From positions 7,047,501 to 7,111,500 of the forward strand of contig CM028889.1 of NCBI GenBank assembly GCA_016801885.1: DNA of 64,000 bases, in the 5' to 3' direction. Below, one piece after another: positions 1 through 11,062 of the stretch (the first letter of the stretch is position 1; the number at the start of each line of letters is the position of its first letter). The notes below the pieces were generated by a model. The model was not told where the DNA came from and did no database searches. It worked only from the letters and a program-made list of their open reading frames with translations. The DNA is from Toxotes chatareus (Eukaryota; Chordata; Actinopteri; Toxotidae). Both the position numbers and the translations under genes were made by a program.

Positions 1-647
1 ATGCATTACTAAGGTCAGTTCAGTGAATAAGCCCTGATAAACCATCTGCCCAGCACTTAATGGCAGATAAAGTTAGAACATAGTGGAACATTCAGCTGCA
101 TAAGAGCTAAAAGTTTCAATCAGGAGTTGGTGGAAACCGGACCAGAAAAATGAATTTGGACTCAGTTTGCCAGGTGATCAGAAACTCAGTTCTGAATGAA
201 TTCTAATGCTTGCCTGTGGCTGCTGGATGTGTAACAGTTGGGTCACATTTTTTGCCTGATCTTTTTTAAGTAATATATCAGGGTTGTGTTTACAGCTTGT
301 TGAACTGCTTGTTGAATTGTGGTTTTGTTTGAATGTCAATAAACTCAATGTGTCTGAAGGTATTGTGGACTTTTTCTGTATTAAACCGGACCAGACCTTG
401 ACAAAGCAGTTTTGTTGTCCAGACACAGCCACAGACAAGACACCTCTGGTGTGACAGTTGTGTGCTTTATGTGCCCACAACATTTCGTAAAGCATAGGAT
501 GTAAATATTTCTTCACCAAGAATACATTCACAATACAGTATACAAAAAAAAAATTGGCTCATAAAATAATCCAGCCTTCACCATTATCAAAGGCTCACCA
601 GTAACCCACCATATTTGTGTTGGGTTTTTTTTTTTTTTTGGGGGGGA
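1..647. other. Unique non-coding sequence, no feature recognised
   Basis: No coding, RNA or transposon signature was found. The only open frames are short and uncharacterised. The segment ends in a run of 15 T (625-639) followed directly by a run of 8 G (640-647), a simple-sequence tract beside the repeat fragment that follows. Confidence 0.5.
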
Positions 648-765
648 GTTATATAGCCAATCCCAGCATGCACGGGGCAGCAGGCAAGCAAACACCCAGA
701 GTAGTTCATCATTCTATCACAGGCCGAAACCCAGATAAAGAGGCATTCACATTCACATTCACACA
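648..765 (-). repeat. LINE/SINE 3'-tail fragment, degenerate
   Basis: Read on the minus strand, this segment contains a block similar to the tail common to many teleost LINEs and SINEs: a 'gtgatagaatgatgaac' stretch (usual form GATGGACTGGCGAC), then 'ctgggtgtttgc', then 'atgctgggattggct' (usual form AGCTGGGATAGGCT). A short (GTGAAT)n-like run precedes it. No reverse-transcriptase coding part is visible, so this is a heavily truncated, old copy. The family (RTE-like, L2-like or V-SINE tail) cannot be decided by eye. Confidence 0.55.
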
Positions 766-3700
766 TACCAATAGTACAGATTCCTTCATCCACCTGACTG
801 GATTTTTTTAAATAAGCAGACAGAACTGCTGTGTAGCTCCAAGCACACAGAATGGAGGTGTGGAATCAATCTAGTGTTCTTCTTAGTGTAAAGCAACATT
901 GTACACCACTCCATTGTGCTGCAGCGCTGTCCAACAATCATTACGCACAGCAAAATAATAACAACCAACAAATGGTCTTGTGTCGACAAACAGCTGGTAC
1001 ACAGACCTCGGGCTGAGGTCTCGCCTCTGCGTGAGTGTGTGTAACCTCAGCGAGTGGTGGAGAGGACCAAGGCAGTCGCATTTACTCAGCACTGAGACAG
1101 ACAGTCATTAGGGGAGGTAAACATTCACTTAAGCCTGAGCGTGTGCTCATTGATGCCACTCAAGGGTCTTTGTGAGGAGTGATCAGGGAACAGAGTGAAG
1201 CTGAGGTTTTAATTAGCCTGAAAACCTGACAGTCTTTGTCAGTGCTTTGTCACAGCAGTGCTGGCTTTACTTGTTTTTTCCTTGTGTGCTATGCGGGACA
1301 GGAAAACTCATGTGTTTGCTGGAAACTTCCAGATGCTAGATGAAATACATGCCTCACTTTGCTCTATGCAGATATATTTACGCACAAAAATAAATCAAGT
1401 TATCTCCACCTATGAGCTTTGATGGATAAAACATTGCATCTTCTTTGTTTGGGTAAGTAGCGCTAAGTGGTGCAGGATGCCAGTTACTGCCTCTACGTGT
1501 CAATAAATTATAAATTGCTACCATTCACTTGGGGAAAAAAGGGAATCATCCTCACTTAATGTTGTCCACAATAAATATCTCAGTAGGGTCAGAGGCATAC
1601 ATAATCAGGTGATTAAAAAAAGTCAATAGCCTCACAAAGCTATAATCAGTATCTGCATTACTTATCGCTCATTTGGGTCACCAAACTCACCATTAATCAC
1701 CTGTGGCGATTACTACAATCGACTTTAAATTTGCACTCATTGAAAATTGGTGCACCAACTTCAACGGAAGAAAACCAGACAAACCAAATGAATCAGTCTT
1801 ACAGTCAGAAGTTGTAAACTCTCAATACAGGGATCTTTGAGATGTTACAGGCTACAGTCTAATTTAATAATTAGATACTCAAAGTTACAAGGATTACCTA
1901 ACTATCAATGCTCACAAGGTGGAAGGTCTTAAACAGACATTATCTATTTTATGACAGGAGTCTGAGAAGTCTCTTATTGCAGAGACCCCTCTGGGTGTGT
2001 GAGAGAAATTGAAATTGAGTAAATGCAGAGCCTCTTGTCCAGTTCCATGGTTGTATCATCATCATACTTGTTTTCTCTGTAGTTACACAGGCAGGATTAC
2101 ATCATTTTTTCCCAATAAATACTCTTCAATAAGCACCCTGTTTCTAATTAACCGTCTGGTTCACTGTGTTGTTATCTAACCATTTGAGACACACCATTGT
2201 GTCGTGCACTAAGAGGGGAGTCAATAGGCAATAGATCAGTGCTGCAAGATTTTCTCAGGGCTTTACAGTGGACGCTGGCAATAGTTTCAGTGCATAATTT
2301 CTTTAGTGTGCATAGTACTCTTGTAGTTCATTATTTCTAAGGTTGGATGTGTGAGAATTCAATGCATTAAGCTGTGGAAAACAAGTCTGCATTCTGCCAT
2401 GTGAAAATACATACACAGCACACATATCTGCAAGTACACAAGTAAAAATCCAAATACTAATTGAAAAATACAGCTTGAATGAAATGTTTCCAACAGGACC
2501 CATTCCTGTTGTCTGTTGTCTGTTATGTCATGTACATGTTTCATGTATGTTCTCTTTTTATTACTAATATTATCATTACCTTGTAGTCACCTATTTATAC
2601 AATGTCTTATGACGTGTCATATGTTTACAATCGCCACGCAAATAAGGCATATAGCGAGAGAGAGACGGAAAGAAAAAAAGAGGGAAATAATAAAATGTGT
2701 CAGCGTATCCACAGAGGGAGAAGCTCATACCTCTCCTTACAGTCTCCCCAGATGCTCAGCCTCTCCCTGTTGTTACCTCTCTTATTGAACGATTCTGACA
2801 TCCACATAGTCAGTCAAGAATGCAGTGACAGCCGGTGTGTTTGTGTGCGCTCGTGCATGCATGCATGTGTGTATATGATATGATAAGGAGTCCGCGTGAA
2901 CTCATTCCCGGCTGTTAAGCCTGGTAGACTTTTCACCTCATCAGGGAGTTGAGTTCATTTGCAGGAGCAAAATTGTTATTTGCAAACATGGCCACTCCAG
3001 TTGAAAAACCATTAACTTCAGAGATTGAAATATATACTGTGTTGCATAGTAAAGAGTTAACATTATTGCATTTTTATTGAGTGGAAAAACACTGGGCTAA
3101 CAAGCAGATGGCAAACTCCAGTATGTCTGGCTCTCAAGGTGTTGTGCTTATAGTAGTTATACTATATTCTTGCTTGCTTTTCAGTGATTCTCGGTGTAAT
3201 AGGGAGGCAGATATTGACTCAGTCATCCAAATTGCTGAAATGATGCTGCCTCAGACACAACAGAGTGTACAGAGAGGCCGCAAGGAGCTGAGATAACAGA
3301 GTTATAGATTTCTAATACTGCTATATGTTGATCATGGGCATATCATAATAAAACCAAATCAGTAAAAAAATATACAGCACACAAAGTATCAAAGATAATA
3401 GAATGTGTCAGCAAACCATATATATCACATAAAAGCTTTAAGAGACGTAAGATGCGCATCCAATGACCAATGCGGAATTAGGAAAGTCTGATGTTCCTCC
3501 TTTACACAACTGTTTTCCTGCCATGGACTGCCATGTTAGTTAGCATCAGGTCAGTTCTATTTGCTGACTCATAAGGCTGTCTTATGTAATCTTGCTGGTT
3601 GTTATCAAACTGTTATTGCTGATTTTTTTTTTTTTTTGTATGTGAGATGCAACTCTGCTGTTGACACCATTTGGTCCTGATGGAACTCTGGGTTTCCGTG

Positions 3701-4769
3701 GGAGTCCTTTGGGTTAATAACTGTGGAAATGTAATCATGTAATGATCATGAACTTGTAATTACTGTCATGGGAATTGCTATTCCAATTTGTAGTATTGAG
3801 AAAGAAGAAAAGCCATCTTATGTAAAATTAGTCAGTCCAGAAAAGTTAAGAAATCCATCATTAGACAACCACAATGACTGGTTTTCTGGTCTGATTTTCC
3901 ATTCACATTCAGCTGATTAAATGCTGATTCAAAATTGTTCAAGATATGTTTATTGGCAGAATAATCTCCTTCAAGTAGTATATGTAAACAAAACATAAAC
4001 AAACAAACAAAAAACAAACAGTACAGTTGGTCACTTATCTCCCTGATTAGCACAATAGCTCACTTTTTTAGCTCAGCAGTTTCATTTTTGTCCACCCGAG
4101 CTGAATGTGGTTAAGGGTCTCATAAAACATGGTAGGAATGCTTATCTGACCAAACAGATTGCTTGCCTGGCACTGCCCATTATATAAACCTTGTTAGCGT
4201 TATGTTTTCCTCCTTCTTCTGTTTTTACCGCTTTAGAGTTATTCCCCCTTGATACTGGTCTGCATTTGCAGGGGGGGCCAAGGACGATTCATTCCCTCCG
4301 GGGGAAACAAAAGCAAACAGTTCACCAGTGATAGAGAGACTTTTTCCAGAATAAAACCCAGTGTTAGTAGGACATTGTCTCGGTTTATAGAGAACATAGG
4401 TCAGGGATAGAAAGTACCCAGCCTCTGCCTGCGGCGACTGGCTGCTGATAAATGACCTCAGCCAACAGCCTCCAGTCTTGTGCAGTGTCCAGCTGAAATA
4501 CCCTGAGAGCTCTGCTCCAATCCTCTCCATGCGGTGCACATATTGTTTACAAGCCTGATTGGACTGCTATTGCTCACCCATTGTAACTGTCATCAGAGTA
4601 TGCAAACGCCTTAGTAGTATCAGTCTCTTCTGACATGTACTCGTATACCAAGTGACATGGAATGCAAGACATACACCTTTCCCATTATTTTTTCTTTCAA
4701 AGGAACAGTAAACCTCAAAAACGTCTCTCTATGCTCTGAAACAATTACTTTCATTATTAAATAACCTGT
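766..4769. other. Unique non-coding sequence with minor simple repeats
   Basis: No gene or clear transposon was recognised in this 4-kb stretch. It holds a short GT-rich and GCAT-rich run near 2833-2880, a T-run at about 3624-3637 and an AAAC-rich run at about 3985-4021. The block at 4225-4540 is less AT-rich and of higher complexity than its surroundings, with an open minus-strand frame of 104 codons that resembles no known protein. It could be conserved non-coding DNA, but that needs a multi-species alignment. Confidence 0.4.
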
Positions 4770-4985
4770 CAAAATAAATCAACAAGCTTAAGAGTCTACA
4801 CCCATTCTAGCAGCTCTGAGATGCATCTAAGCACAGCCGTGCTATGAGATAAATGCTAATGGCAGCATGTTATCATTGTTACTGCAAGTTGTTTGCATGC
4901 TTAGCAAACAGCACACACAATGTTCACCATCTTCATTTGGTGTGTTAGAATGCTAATATCTGTCTTTTGTTTTCTTTTGCTTTCA
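4770..4985 (-). repeat. Dispersed teleost repeat, copy 1 (minus strand)
   Basis: On the minus strand this reads through 'agatggtgaaca', 'attagcatttatctca', 'gcacggctgtgctta', 'cagagctgctag' and 'gtgtagactctta', in the order seen in a repeat common in percomorph introns and spacers (GCTAATTAGCA-rich, ending near TGTAGACTCTTAGTCTTG). The copy is diverged and carries small indels. Its 3' end points left, near 4785. The transposon class is not known to me. A second copy in opposite orientation begins about 30 bases to the right. Confidence 0.7.
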
Positions 4986-5014
4986 TAATCTTCCACAAAA
5001 TGTCAATAATAGTA

Positions 5015-5425
5015 AAATTAACCATAACAATGAAATATCTTAACTTCTGTGACACGGACTGTCACAAAATTTTGTACATACATTCAGGCCTCCCTGATTA
5101 GGTATCTAAATGACTGGTAAAAGCCAGACTTTTTCTAACCCCATCATTAAAGCCAAAATCTCAGTTTGTTCAGCACTTCGTTGTGTGACCAAATACTTGA
5201 AAAATGACTTACCCATCAGCCCTTTTTTCATGCTAATTAGCACATACTAGTTCTTATATGCTAAACTAGGATAGCGTCCACTGGAAACATTATATCTGCT
5301 GAAAATCAGCACAAGTAATTATGATATTGTGAGCATGTTAACATATTGAAGTTTGCATTTAGCTGAAAGCGTCGCTGTGCTTGCCTCAAACAGGTACTTG
5401 CTGTAGACTCTTAGTGTTGCTTAGA
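5015..5425 (+). repeat. Dispersed teleost repeat, copy 2 (plus strand)
   Basis: This is the same family as the minus-strand copy just upstream. It holds, in order, 'aatgaaatatctta', 'cacaaaattttgtacat', 'tgaccaaatacttg', 'cccatcagcc', 'atgctaattagcacat', 'gtgagcatgtta', 'tttgcatttagctgaaagc' and 'gctgtagactcttagt'. It is longer at its 5' end than copy 1. The two copies lie head to head, so their shared part can pair as an inverted repeat about 0.6 kb long. No coding capacity is visible. The family is recognised from memory of teleost sequence; the class is not assigned. Confidence 0.7.
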
Positions 5426-6226
5426 CACTTAAATGGCCATCAACTTTTAAGTTACTTTTCTGCAGTTCAGCTAATTGATGAAACTGTTAATTTGTGCTCT
5501 AAAATGAGAACATTAAAACACTGGTTACAAAAGGGTAAGCACACATATAAGCACATATTTTCTTCTTAATTCTTCCAAAGCAGCAAAGTAGCTTTGCCTT
5601 GCTTGGTAGCAACAAAAATGAATGCCAAAGGAGCTACTTTGTCTCTGCGTGTGTCTGATGTATTTATAGCTTTACAATTTGGAAGTACGTGCTTAGAACA
5701 AGGGCACAAAGACCACAGAAGTTCTTTTCCATGTGCCTCAAGGCCATGAAAGCACTGTGAATGACAAAAATCTTGGAGATAATGAGGTAAATATTGGGCT
5801 TTTGAATAGTTGAATTGTGCTGCACAAGATGTTTGCAGTAATTTTATGGTCACTGTTTGCTCACAGTAGATCTCAAATGATCTCTTTATGGGTCACCACT
5901 GTGTTGAGGAAGAAGCTGCACCACCTAACTCGTTATGTTATAATAACATGCAAACTTTTTCCGTGTAGACAAGAAGATTTTCATTTTGGGGTAAATTAAT
6001 AACTGTCCTTGATATCTTTGATTCAACCTTTTCTTCTCTTCTCACACTAATTCCGTACTGTAGTCACCCCGATGTAATAATTTCAAAATTCTTGAGACTA
6101 TTACCTTTACAAATTGAGGATATTGCTCAGTCATTTGCTGCAGGCTATATTTGACATAATACAGTAGCTGAGGTTGGAACTGTATCACAACCTTAACAGA
6201 ATGAAAATATGGATTTATTTACGGTT
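5426..6226. other. Unique non-coding sequence, no feature recognised
   Basis: No gene, RNA or repeat was recognised. The open frames are short and show no family resemblance. Confidence 0.45.
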
Positions 6227-6234
6227 TATTATTA

Positions 6235-6295
<61 letters not shown>
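6227..6295 (+). repeat. (ATT)n microsatellite
   Basis: About 23 trinucleotide units of ATT/TTA, with one ATC interruption near the left end (about 6235-6237) and a pure tract to the right. A poly-isoleucine open frame across it is an artefact of the repeat. A long uninterrupted trinucleotide tract of this kind is likely to vary in length between individuals. Confidence 0.95.
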
Positions 6296-6296
<1 letters not shown>

Positions 6297-6710
6297 GTAC
6301 TACAGCTTAAAGCTGTAACTATTGGAAAAATATCATCACGTTCACATCTGCTCTAACTTGTCTCATACAATGTTCATCATTTATAGCCTTTTATGTTTGC
6401 CTATGTTCATGTTGTATGCATCACGTTACACAAACAAATTCCTCATAGAGTCATGTTTATGAACTTGTTTTAACTTTGCTTCTCATACTGAATGACATAA
6501 TATCATCATTTTATCAGAGACCATATGTCCCTGCAATACTGAAATTACATACCAGTGAGATTTTAAACAGCAGATAACAGACTGCTGTTAGATTTAATGG
6601 AATGACTGCAGATGGACAAATGGTTAGAACTAATACAGCAGTGAGATTGACTGAACTGGTTAAATATAGTATATTCAGCGCGGTGTATGTCACAGTCTGT
6701 GTGACAGACT

Positions 6711-6736
6711 GTGTGTATGTGTGTGTGTGTGTGTGT
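6711..6736 (+). repeat. (GT)n dinucleotide repeat
   Basis: A GT tract with one AT interruption near its left end. It is short and moderately likely to be polymorphic. Confidence 0.9.
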
Positions 6737-8214
6737 TTGGCTGTGAGGCATGGCCAGATGCTGTTTGGGACATGCTCTCAGGAGAATAAAAGGCTTGGCT
6801 CTCTAAGACCTCATCAGCTGCCATCAACACTGGGACAGTGGAGAGAAAACCAAATTACATGTGATCACAAACACTTACAGAATAAATGGAATGTTGTGAT
6901 GTGAGGGTGTTGCTGGAAAGTGAGTGAAGCGGGGGGAGACTACAGGACCTGAGCTGTCACAACTTAGGCCAGGGAGACAAAAATCTTAACAAGTGGTGAG
7001 AAGAGGTTAAAACATGTTTCAAGTATTTGCTGGGCCACACATGCACATTATGTTATAGTGGAGTGTGACTTCACTTAGTCATTTTGTGCAGTAGAATGCA
7101 ATTTGATGTTAATCATTGTAAACAATGATGTGGGTGTATATTATAAGTGCAAAAGGTATTTTAAAGGGAGAAGTGAATACTTTTCAAAAAGTAGAATTGA
7201 TTTTTTTTTTTCCCTTACTGGTGGTTGTTTACCTTGTGATATTCAGTGACTGAAGGTCATATTTTCCACACCTTTTTATTTTCTGCTGGATCATTACCCA
7301 CAGAGCGCACGCTGGCTGTATCCTTACACTGGGTGATTAGCCATGTTTAAAAATGCATAAAAAATTGCACTTTTTTTTTAACCCTGTGTTAGACTTTATT
7401 TACTAAGATCCTGTTGGCTGGTAGGGAGGGTAAGAAGAAATGTTATTTCTGAAGACTAGAAGAGCTCATCGTCCCCCTTGGAGATGGGAATGTCTGAGGA
7501 GCTAGACTTGAAAACCCTATTTCATCCACAGTAATAATCCAAAAGAGCAATTAAGGCAAGCATCAAGATTCAGGATTCAAGCCCTCATCTATTTTCTCCA
7601 AGGAGGAAAAATGTTTTTGCCATACTGCTGCCAAATAAAGTGATAAAGCACGAAACAGTACAACATGTAAGACTACCACTAAGAGCCTGTAAAGTAACAT
7701 TTTCGGGTTTTCTTGATTGTTAATGGATGCGGCTCTGCAGTGCGACCAGCAGATGTTTTGACACCCTTCCAGCTCCTTCCCCTCCCTTAATATTCTCACA
7801 AGGGTCCTCTCTTGGTTTTATTTTTAACTGGAATGAATAAATTAATTACTTGAGAAAGAGCAACAAATGAAGCTTCTCTGTGAAATAATGGCATCACACA
7901 CCATACTGCTTTGCCCCAATGAAGCACTTTCAGATTCACACACACACACATGCAAATAAACACAAAAACATGCACCTGCTCATACATCTCTCTCCCATTG
8001 GGACCTGCTGTATCTAATTGCGGTCATGCTACTTGTGTGTTGCTATCCGCATTTTTTTTTTTTTTTAGCCTGAAAATGATCAGTGCACAGTGTGCAGCAA
8101 TGTCACTGACATTGCTTCCAGATTTATCTCCAAAGGCATCTACTACTTTTAAAACTTACAAGCTAGTGCAAAGGTCACCATCACCTTGGTCAAGAGACTC
8201 ATTTGGGAAAGGTG
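6737..8214. other. Unique non-coding sequence with homopolymer runs
   Basis: No gene was recognised. It contains T-runs near 7201-7210, 7370-7379 and 8053-8066 and a short CA run at 7937-7950. The T-run at 8053 lies just upstream of a LINE relic, and the intervening 150 bases may be more of that element, too degraded to place. Confidence 0.4.
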
Positions 8215-8396
8215 TAAACCAATTTGTCAACTCCCTGTCAGCTAAAACTCAATGTGTCCAACTTGCTTGGTCTTCTTTCTACTCCTTACTCCCCATGGTA
8301 GGGCCCCCGAGCTCAATTGAAGGACCATTATTATTTTCCATTTATGTAAATTTTCTTTGTGATAAATGCAATGATTTTACACATAGTAATAAATAG
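8215..8396 (+). pseudogene. LINE reverse-transcriptase fragment, dead
   Basis: The translation contains a stretch ending in SLSAKTQCVQL, then after a short gap GPPSSIEGPLLFSIYVNFL, then CNDFTHS. Non-LTR retrotransposon reverse transcriptases of fish have a comparable series: a YLSDRTQCVQ-type segment, the GVPQGSILGPLLFSIYINDL block, and a C...IHLYADD block. The glutamine-glycine of the PQG motif is replaced by PSS. The catalytic ADD block is not readable and the frame stops at about 8394. This is a decayed internal fragment of a LINE. The 3' tail at 9020-9095 may belong to the same insertion. Confidence 0.75.
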
Positions 8397-9019
8397 TACT
8401 ATTGGCCAGTGCTTTTGCTATTGAATGTATTGTTTTTACTGTATTGTATCTACCAGAAAGCAAAACAAAATGAACGAAAATCAAATCCACAATTTACTAG
8501 GTGCTGCATCCCTCACTCTCCCCTCGAGCACTTTGTTGGCCAGAGTATTATAAACCCTAAGCCCCTCCCATGACCAGCCAATTTACAATCAGTGCATTAA
8601 ATGAGATCTCTGGCCACCACATCTTCATAATGAGGTCCCACATTAAACCCACAACAAAACACAAATCATCATTTCAATGATTCACACATACATGAACCTG
8701 CTTCATCATATCATCCATTATATTAATGTCAAACCAAAATCCCCCCTCCCACTCAGTGGGACCTGGTATGGCCTGCAATTAAGCAGCTGCACAGGTACCT
8801 CCTACCACTGTATAAGGCAGCCTTCTTCAGCTGCTCTGGTTCAGCCCCCAGGCACAGAGAAAGAGAGGACCAAGATGGCAGCAAACAGTGGGGAATTATT
8901 TGTTATGAACCATGAATGGGTACAGGGCTGAGTGTCTGTCCTACCATGTGCTACCAGTGAGCAGTGACGTGGTCTTCGTCACAGTATCATACCTATGCAT
9001 CTAAATTGGATAATTTCAT
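8397..9019. other. Sequence between LINE fragment and LINE tail
   Basis: About 620 bases lie between the reverse-transcriptase relic and a LINE-type 3' tail. I could not align this part with a LINE C-terminal region by eye. It may be the badly decayed remainder of the same insertion or unrelated sequence. No other feature is visible. Confidence 0.35.
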
Positions 9020-9095
9020 GTTTTAACAGTGTTTTAATGTTACCCTGTTCGACAGGTTTCTCTTGATTTTTACCTGGTTAAATAAAGGAGTAATG
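9020..9095 (+). repeat. LINE 3' tail (TACCTGGTTAAATAAAGG type)
   Basis: The segment 'caggtttctcttgattttt' is followed by 'tacctggttaaataaagg'. This is a standard 3'-end signature of a family of teleost LINEs, normally preceded by a CAGGTCTCTCTTG block, and here a short stretch between the two blocks is missing. The AATAAA inside it is the element's own polyadenylation signal, not that of a host gene. It lies downstream, on the same strand, from the reverse-transcriptase fragment at 8215-8396. Confidence 0.8.
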
Positions 9096-9914
9096 GAAAA
9101 ACAAAATGGAGGGCAGAAAATAAATGTACTATAAGGATTTTGTGTCATTCAGAGCCGTCATATCAGAAAATCTCTGGAATCTTGAATATGGTGAAACACA
9201 ACTACTTTTTTAATGCATGCAGAGAGCGAGGCATTGCCCCTCACAGTTGTTGCTTAGGCTTTGACGCAGGATAGGATATACCTCTGTCAGCACCAACTCT
9301 GTCAGCCATCTTATACACTGCATAAACACTTTTAAAGCAGATTTGATTGAATCTGTGTTCCATTATTAAGGAGCACATTATGAATTCATCCTCTACCACT
9401 TGCAGGCACTCAGTCACCCTTGACATAAAAATCTTCTAAGACACAGTCCATTCGCTGAAGGATTGTTCAGTAAATTAACCAAATCCCCCACTGCAGAAGT
9501 GTCAGGTAATGATTTCCCTAATTACACTTTAATTCAATTTTGTACTATATTGACACCCTTCAGTGCATCTCTGACTCTCAGCCTGTCTCCCGGCATTACT
9601 CTACCCTCCCTAAAGAGGTAGGAAACAGCTCAGCACTGATGTCTTCCCTTCATGGTCGGATTGTGGCTGCTGCTGTCTGAAGCTGGCTCTCTGAGCTTCT
9701 GTCTTGAATCAGGGCTCCCTTAAAGGAATAGCAAAGTTTTTGGAGGATTGTTTCATTGTAAATGTGTGAGCATCATCCATCTCCCAGCTGCATTTCTCTC
9801 TCCAGTGTTCCACCACAACACTATAAAAATTTATTAATGAGATGAATGACTCTGGGTCACGCTAGTGACTGGATTTTATAGCTTGTTAATGCTGATTCAA
9901 AAATAAAAAAAAAA
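9096..9914. other. Unique non-coding sequence, no feature recognised
   Basis: No gene or repeat was recognised between two LINE relics. It contains a short A-rich run at 9897-9914 bordering the next element. Confidence 0.4.
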
Positions 9915-11062
9915 AGCCTTGTGGAAGACTTCCCACACTGTATCAGTGCCAAAAAAACCACACCTGAAGAAATTAAACTCAAGGCGGTGGTACTGACTTC
10001 TCATCTGATGAAGGCCCTGGAGAGACTGATCCTGGCCTGTCTTCGCCCTGGCCCTCTGGTGCACTAATTCATAGACCTGCTGCATTTTGCATACCAGCCT
10101 TGCAGAAGATGGATTGCGTGGAGGCCGATCACTTCCTCACCATATGCATCATGGACTACCTCACAAACAGACCACAGCACTTGAGGGTAAAGGACTGTGT
10201 GTCTGACACACAGGGATCCACAAAGGACACCCCTAACAGCACTGATGGAGCTGATGAGAAGGAGATTAACCCAGGACTTTGTGGTCTAGTGTCAATGAAA
10301 CTGTCTCCAAAAAAACACAACACAACCACGGAGTTGGTGACAGATTACATTCAGAGTGTGGACATCGAAAAATTTGGGTGTGCACTTAAACAATAAACTG
10401 TTCTAGACGGATAACATTAATGCACTATAGAGGAAAGGCCAGAGCAGATTTCATCTGCTGAGGAGACTCAGATCTTTTGAGACGCAGGGGGCACTCCTTA
10501 AAACCTTTTATGACTCTGGGGTGGCGTCAGCCTTTTCTTTATGGTGTGGTCCGTTGGAGCAGCAGACAGGAAGAAACAGAATAAACTGGTCAAGAGGGCA
10601 GTCTCTGTCCTGGGATGCCCTCAGTGGAAGGTGGTAGGAGAGAGAGTGATGCTGGCCAAGCTTTCATGCTGAAGGGAGGACATCTCCCATCCCCTGCATG
10701 AGACTCTGACAGCACTAGGCAGCTCCTTCAGCGACCGGCTGCTCCACCTGCAGTGTTCAAAGGAGCAATACTGCAGGTTTTTTCTTCCTGCTGCTGTCAG
10801 GGTGTACAACCAGCACTGTTCCCAACAACCCACCAGGCACTCCACAAACATCAATGGACAGTTATATGTGCAAAATTTTTCTATAACACATGCAACTTCT
10901 TTCCTCACCTTGACATATGTTCAATACTACACTTCATGTAAACAATGTGATATATTATTCTCATAAAGGGTGCGCAAAAGTAAACCTCATGTAAATACAA
11001 AGGTCATGCATTTGTATATATCATGTATAATGGGGTTAATGAACTTCATCTTATCTTATTTA
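9915..11062 (+). mobile_element. Rex1-type LINE (CR1-like), truncated and internally deleted
   Basis: Conceptual translation, with frame changes, gives recognisable blocks of a Rex1/Babar-type reverse transcriptase in the expected order: a VxLTSHLMKALERLILA-like block (about 9990-10040), LHFAYQPC (about 10080), DHFLTICIMDYLTNRPQHL with KDCVSDT (about 10128-10210), DFVV.C..NCLQ (about 10275-10310), a RADFIC/LRRLRSF-like block (about 10445-10485), the FLYGVVRWSS region (about 10530-10565), the SVLG(C)P region (about 10600-10620) and a CFFFLPAAV-like block (about 10775-10800). The sequence corresponding to the catalytic (F/Y)xDD block is absent, apparently deleted between about 10235 and 10250, and many stops interrupt the frame. 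The 3' end has a (TCTTA)-like tail near 11045-11060, in keeping with the short terminal repeats of Rex1 elements. It is non-functional. Confidence 0.85.

Noticed and set aside
6174..6356. A 60-codon frame with a poly-isoleucine core.
   Set aside because: It is a translation of the (ATT)n microsatellite.
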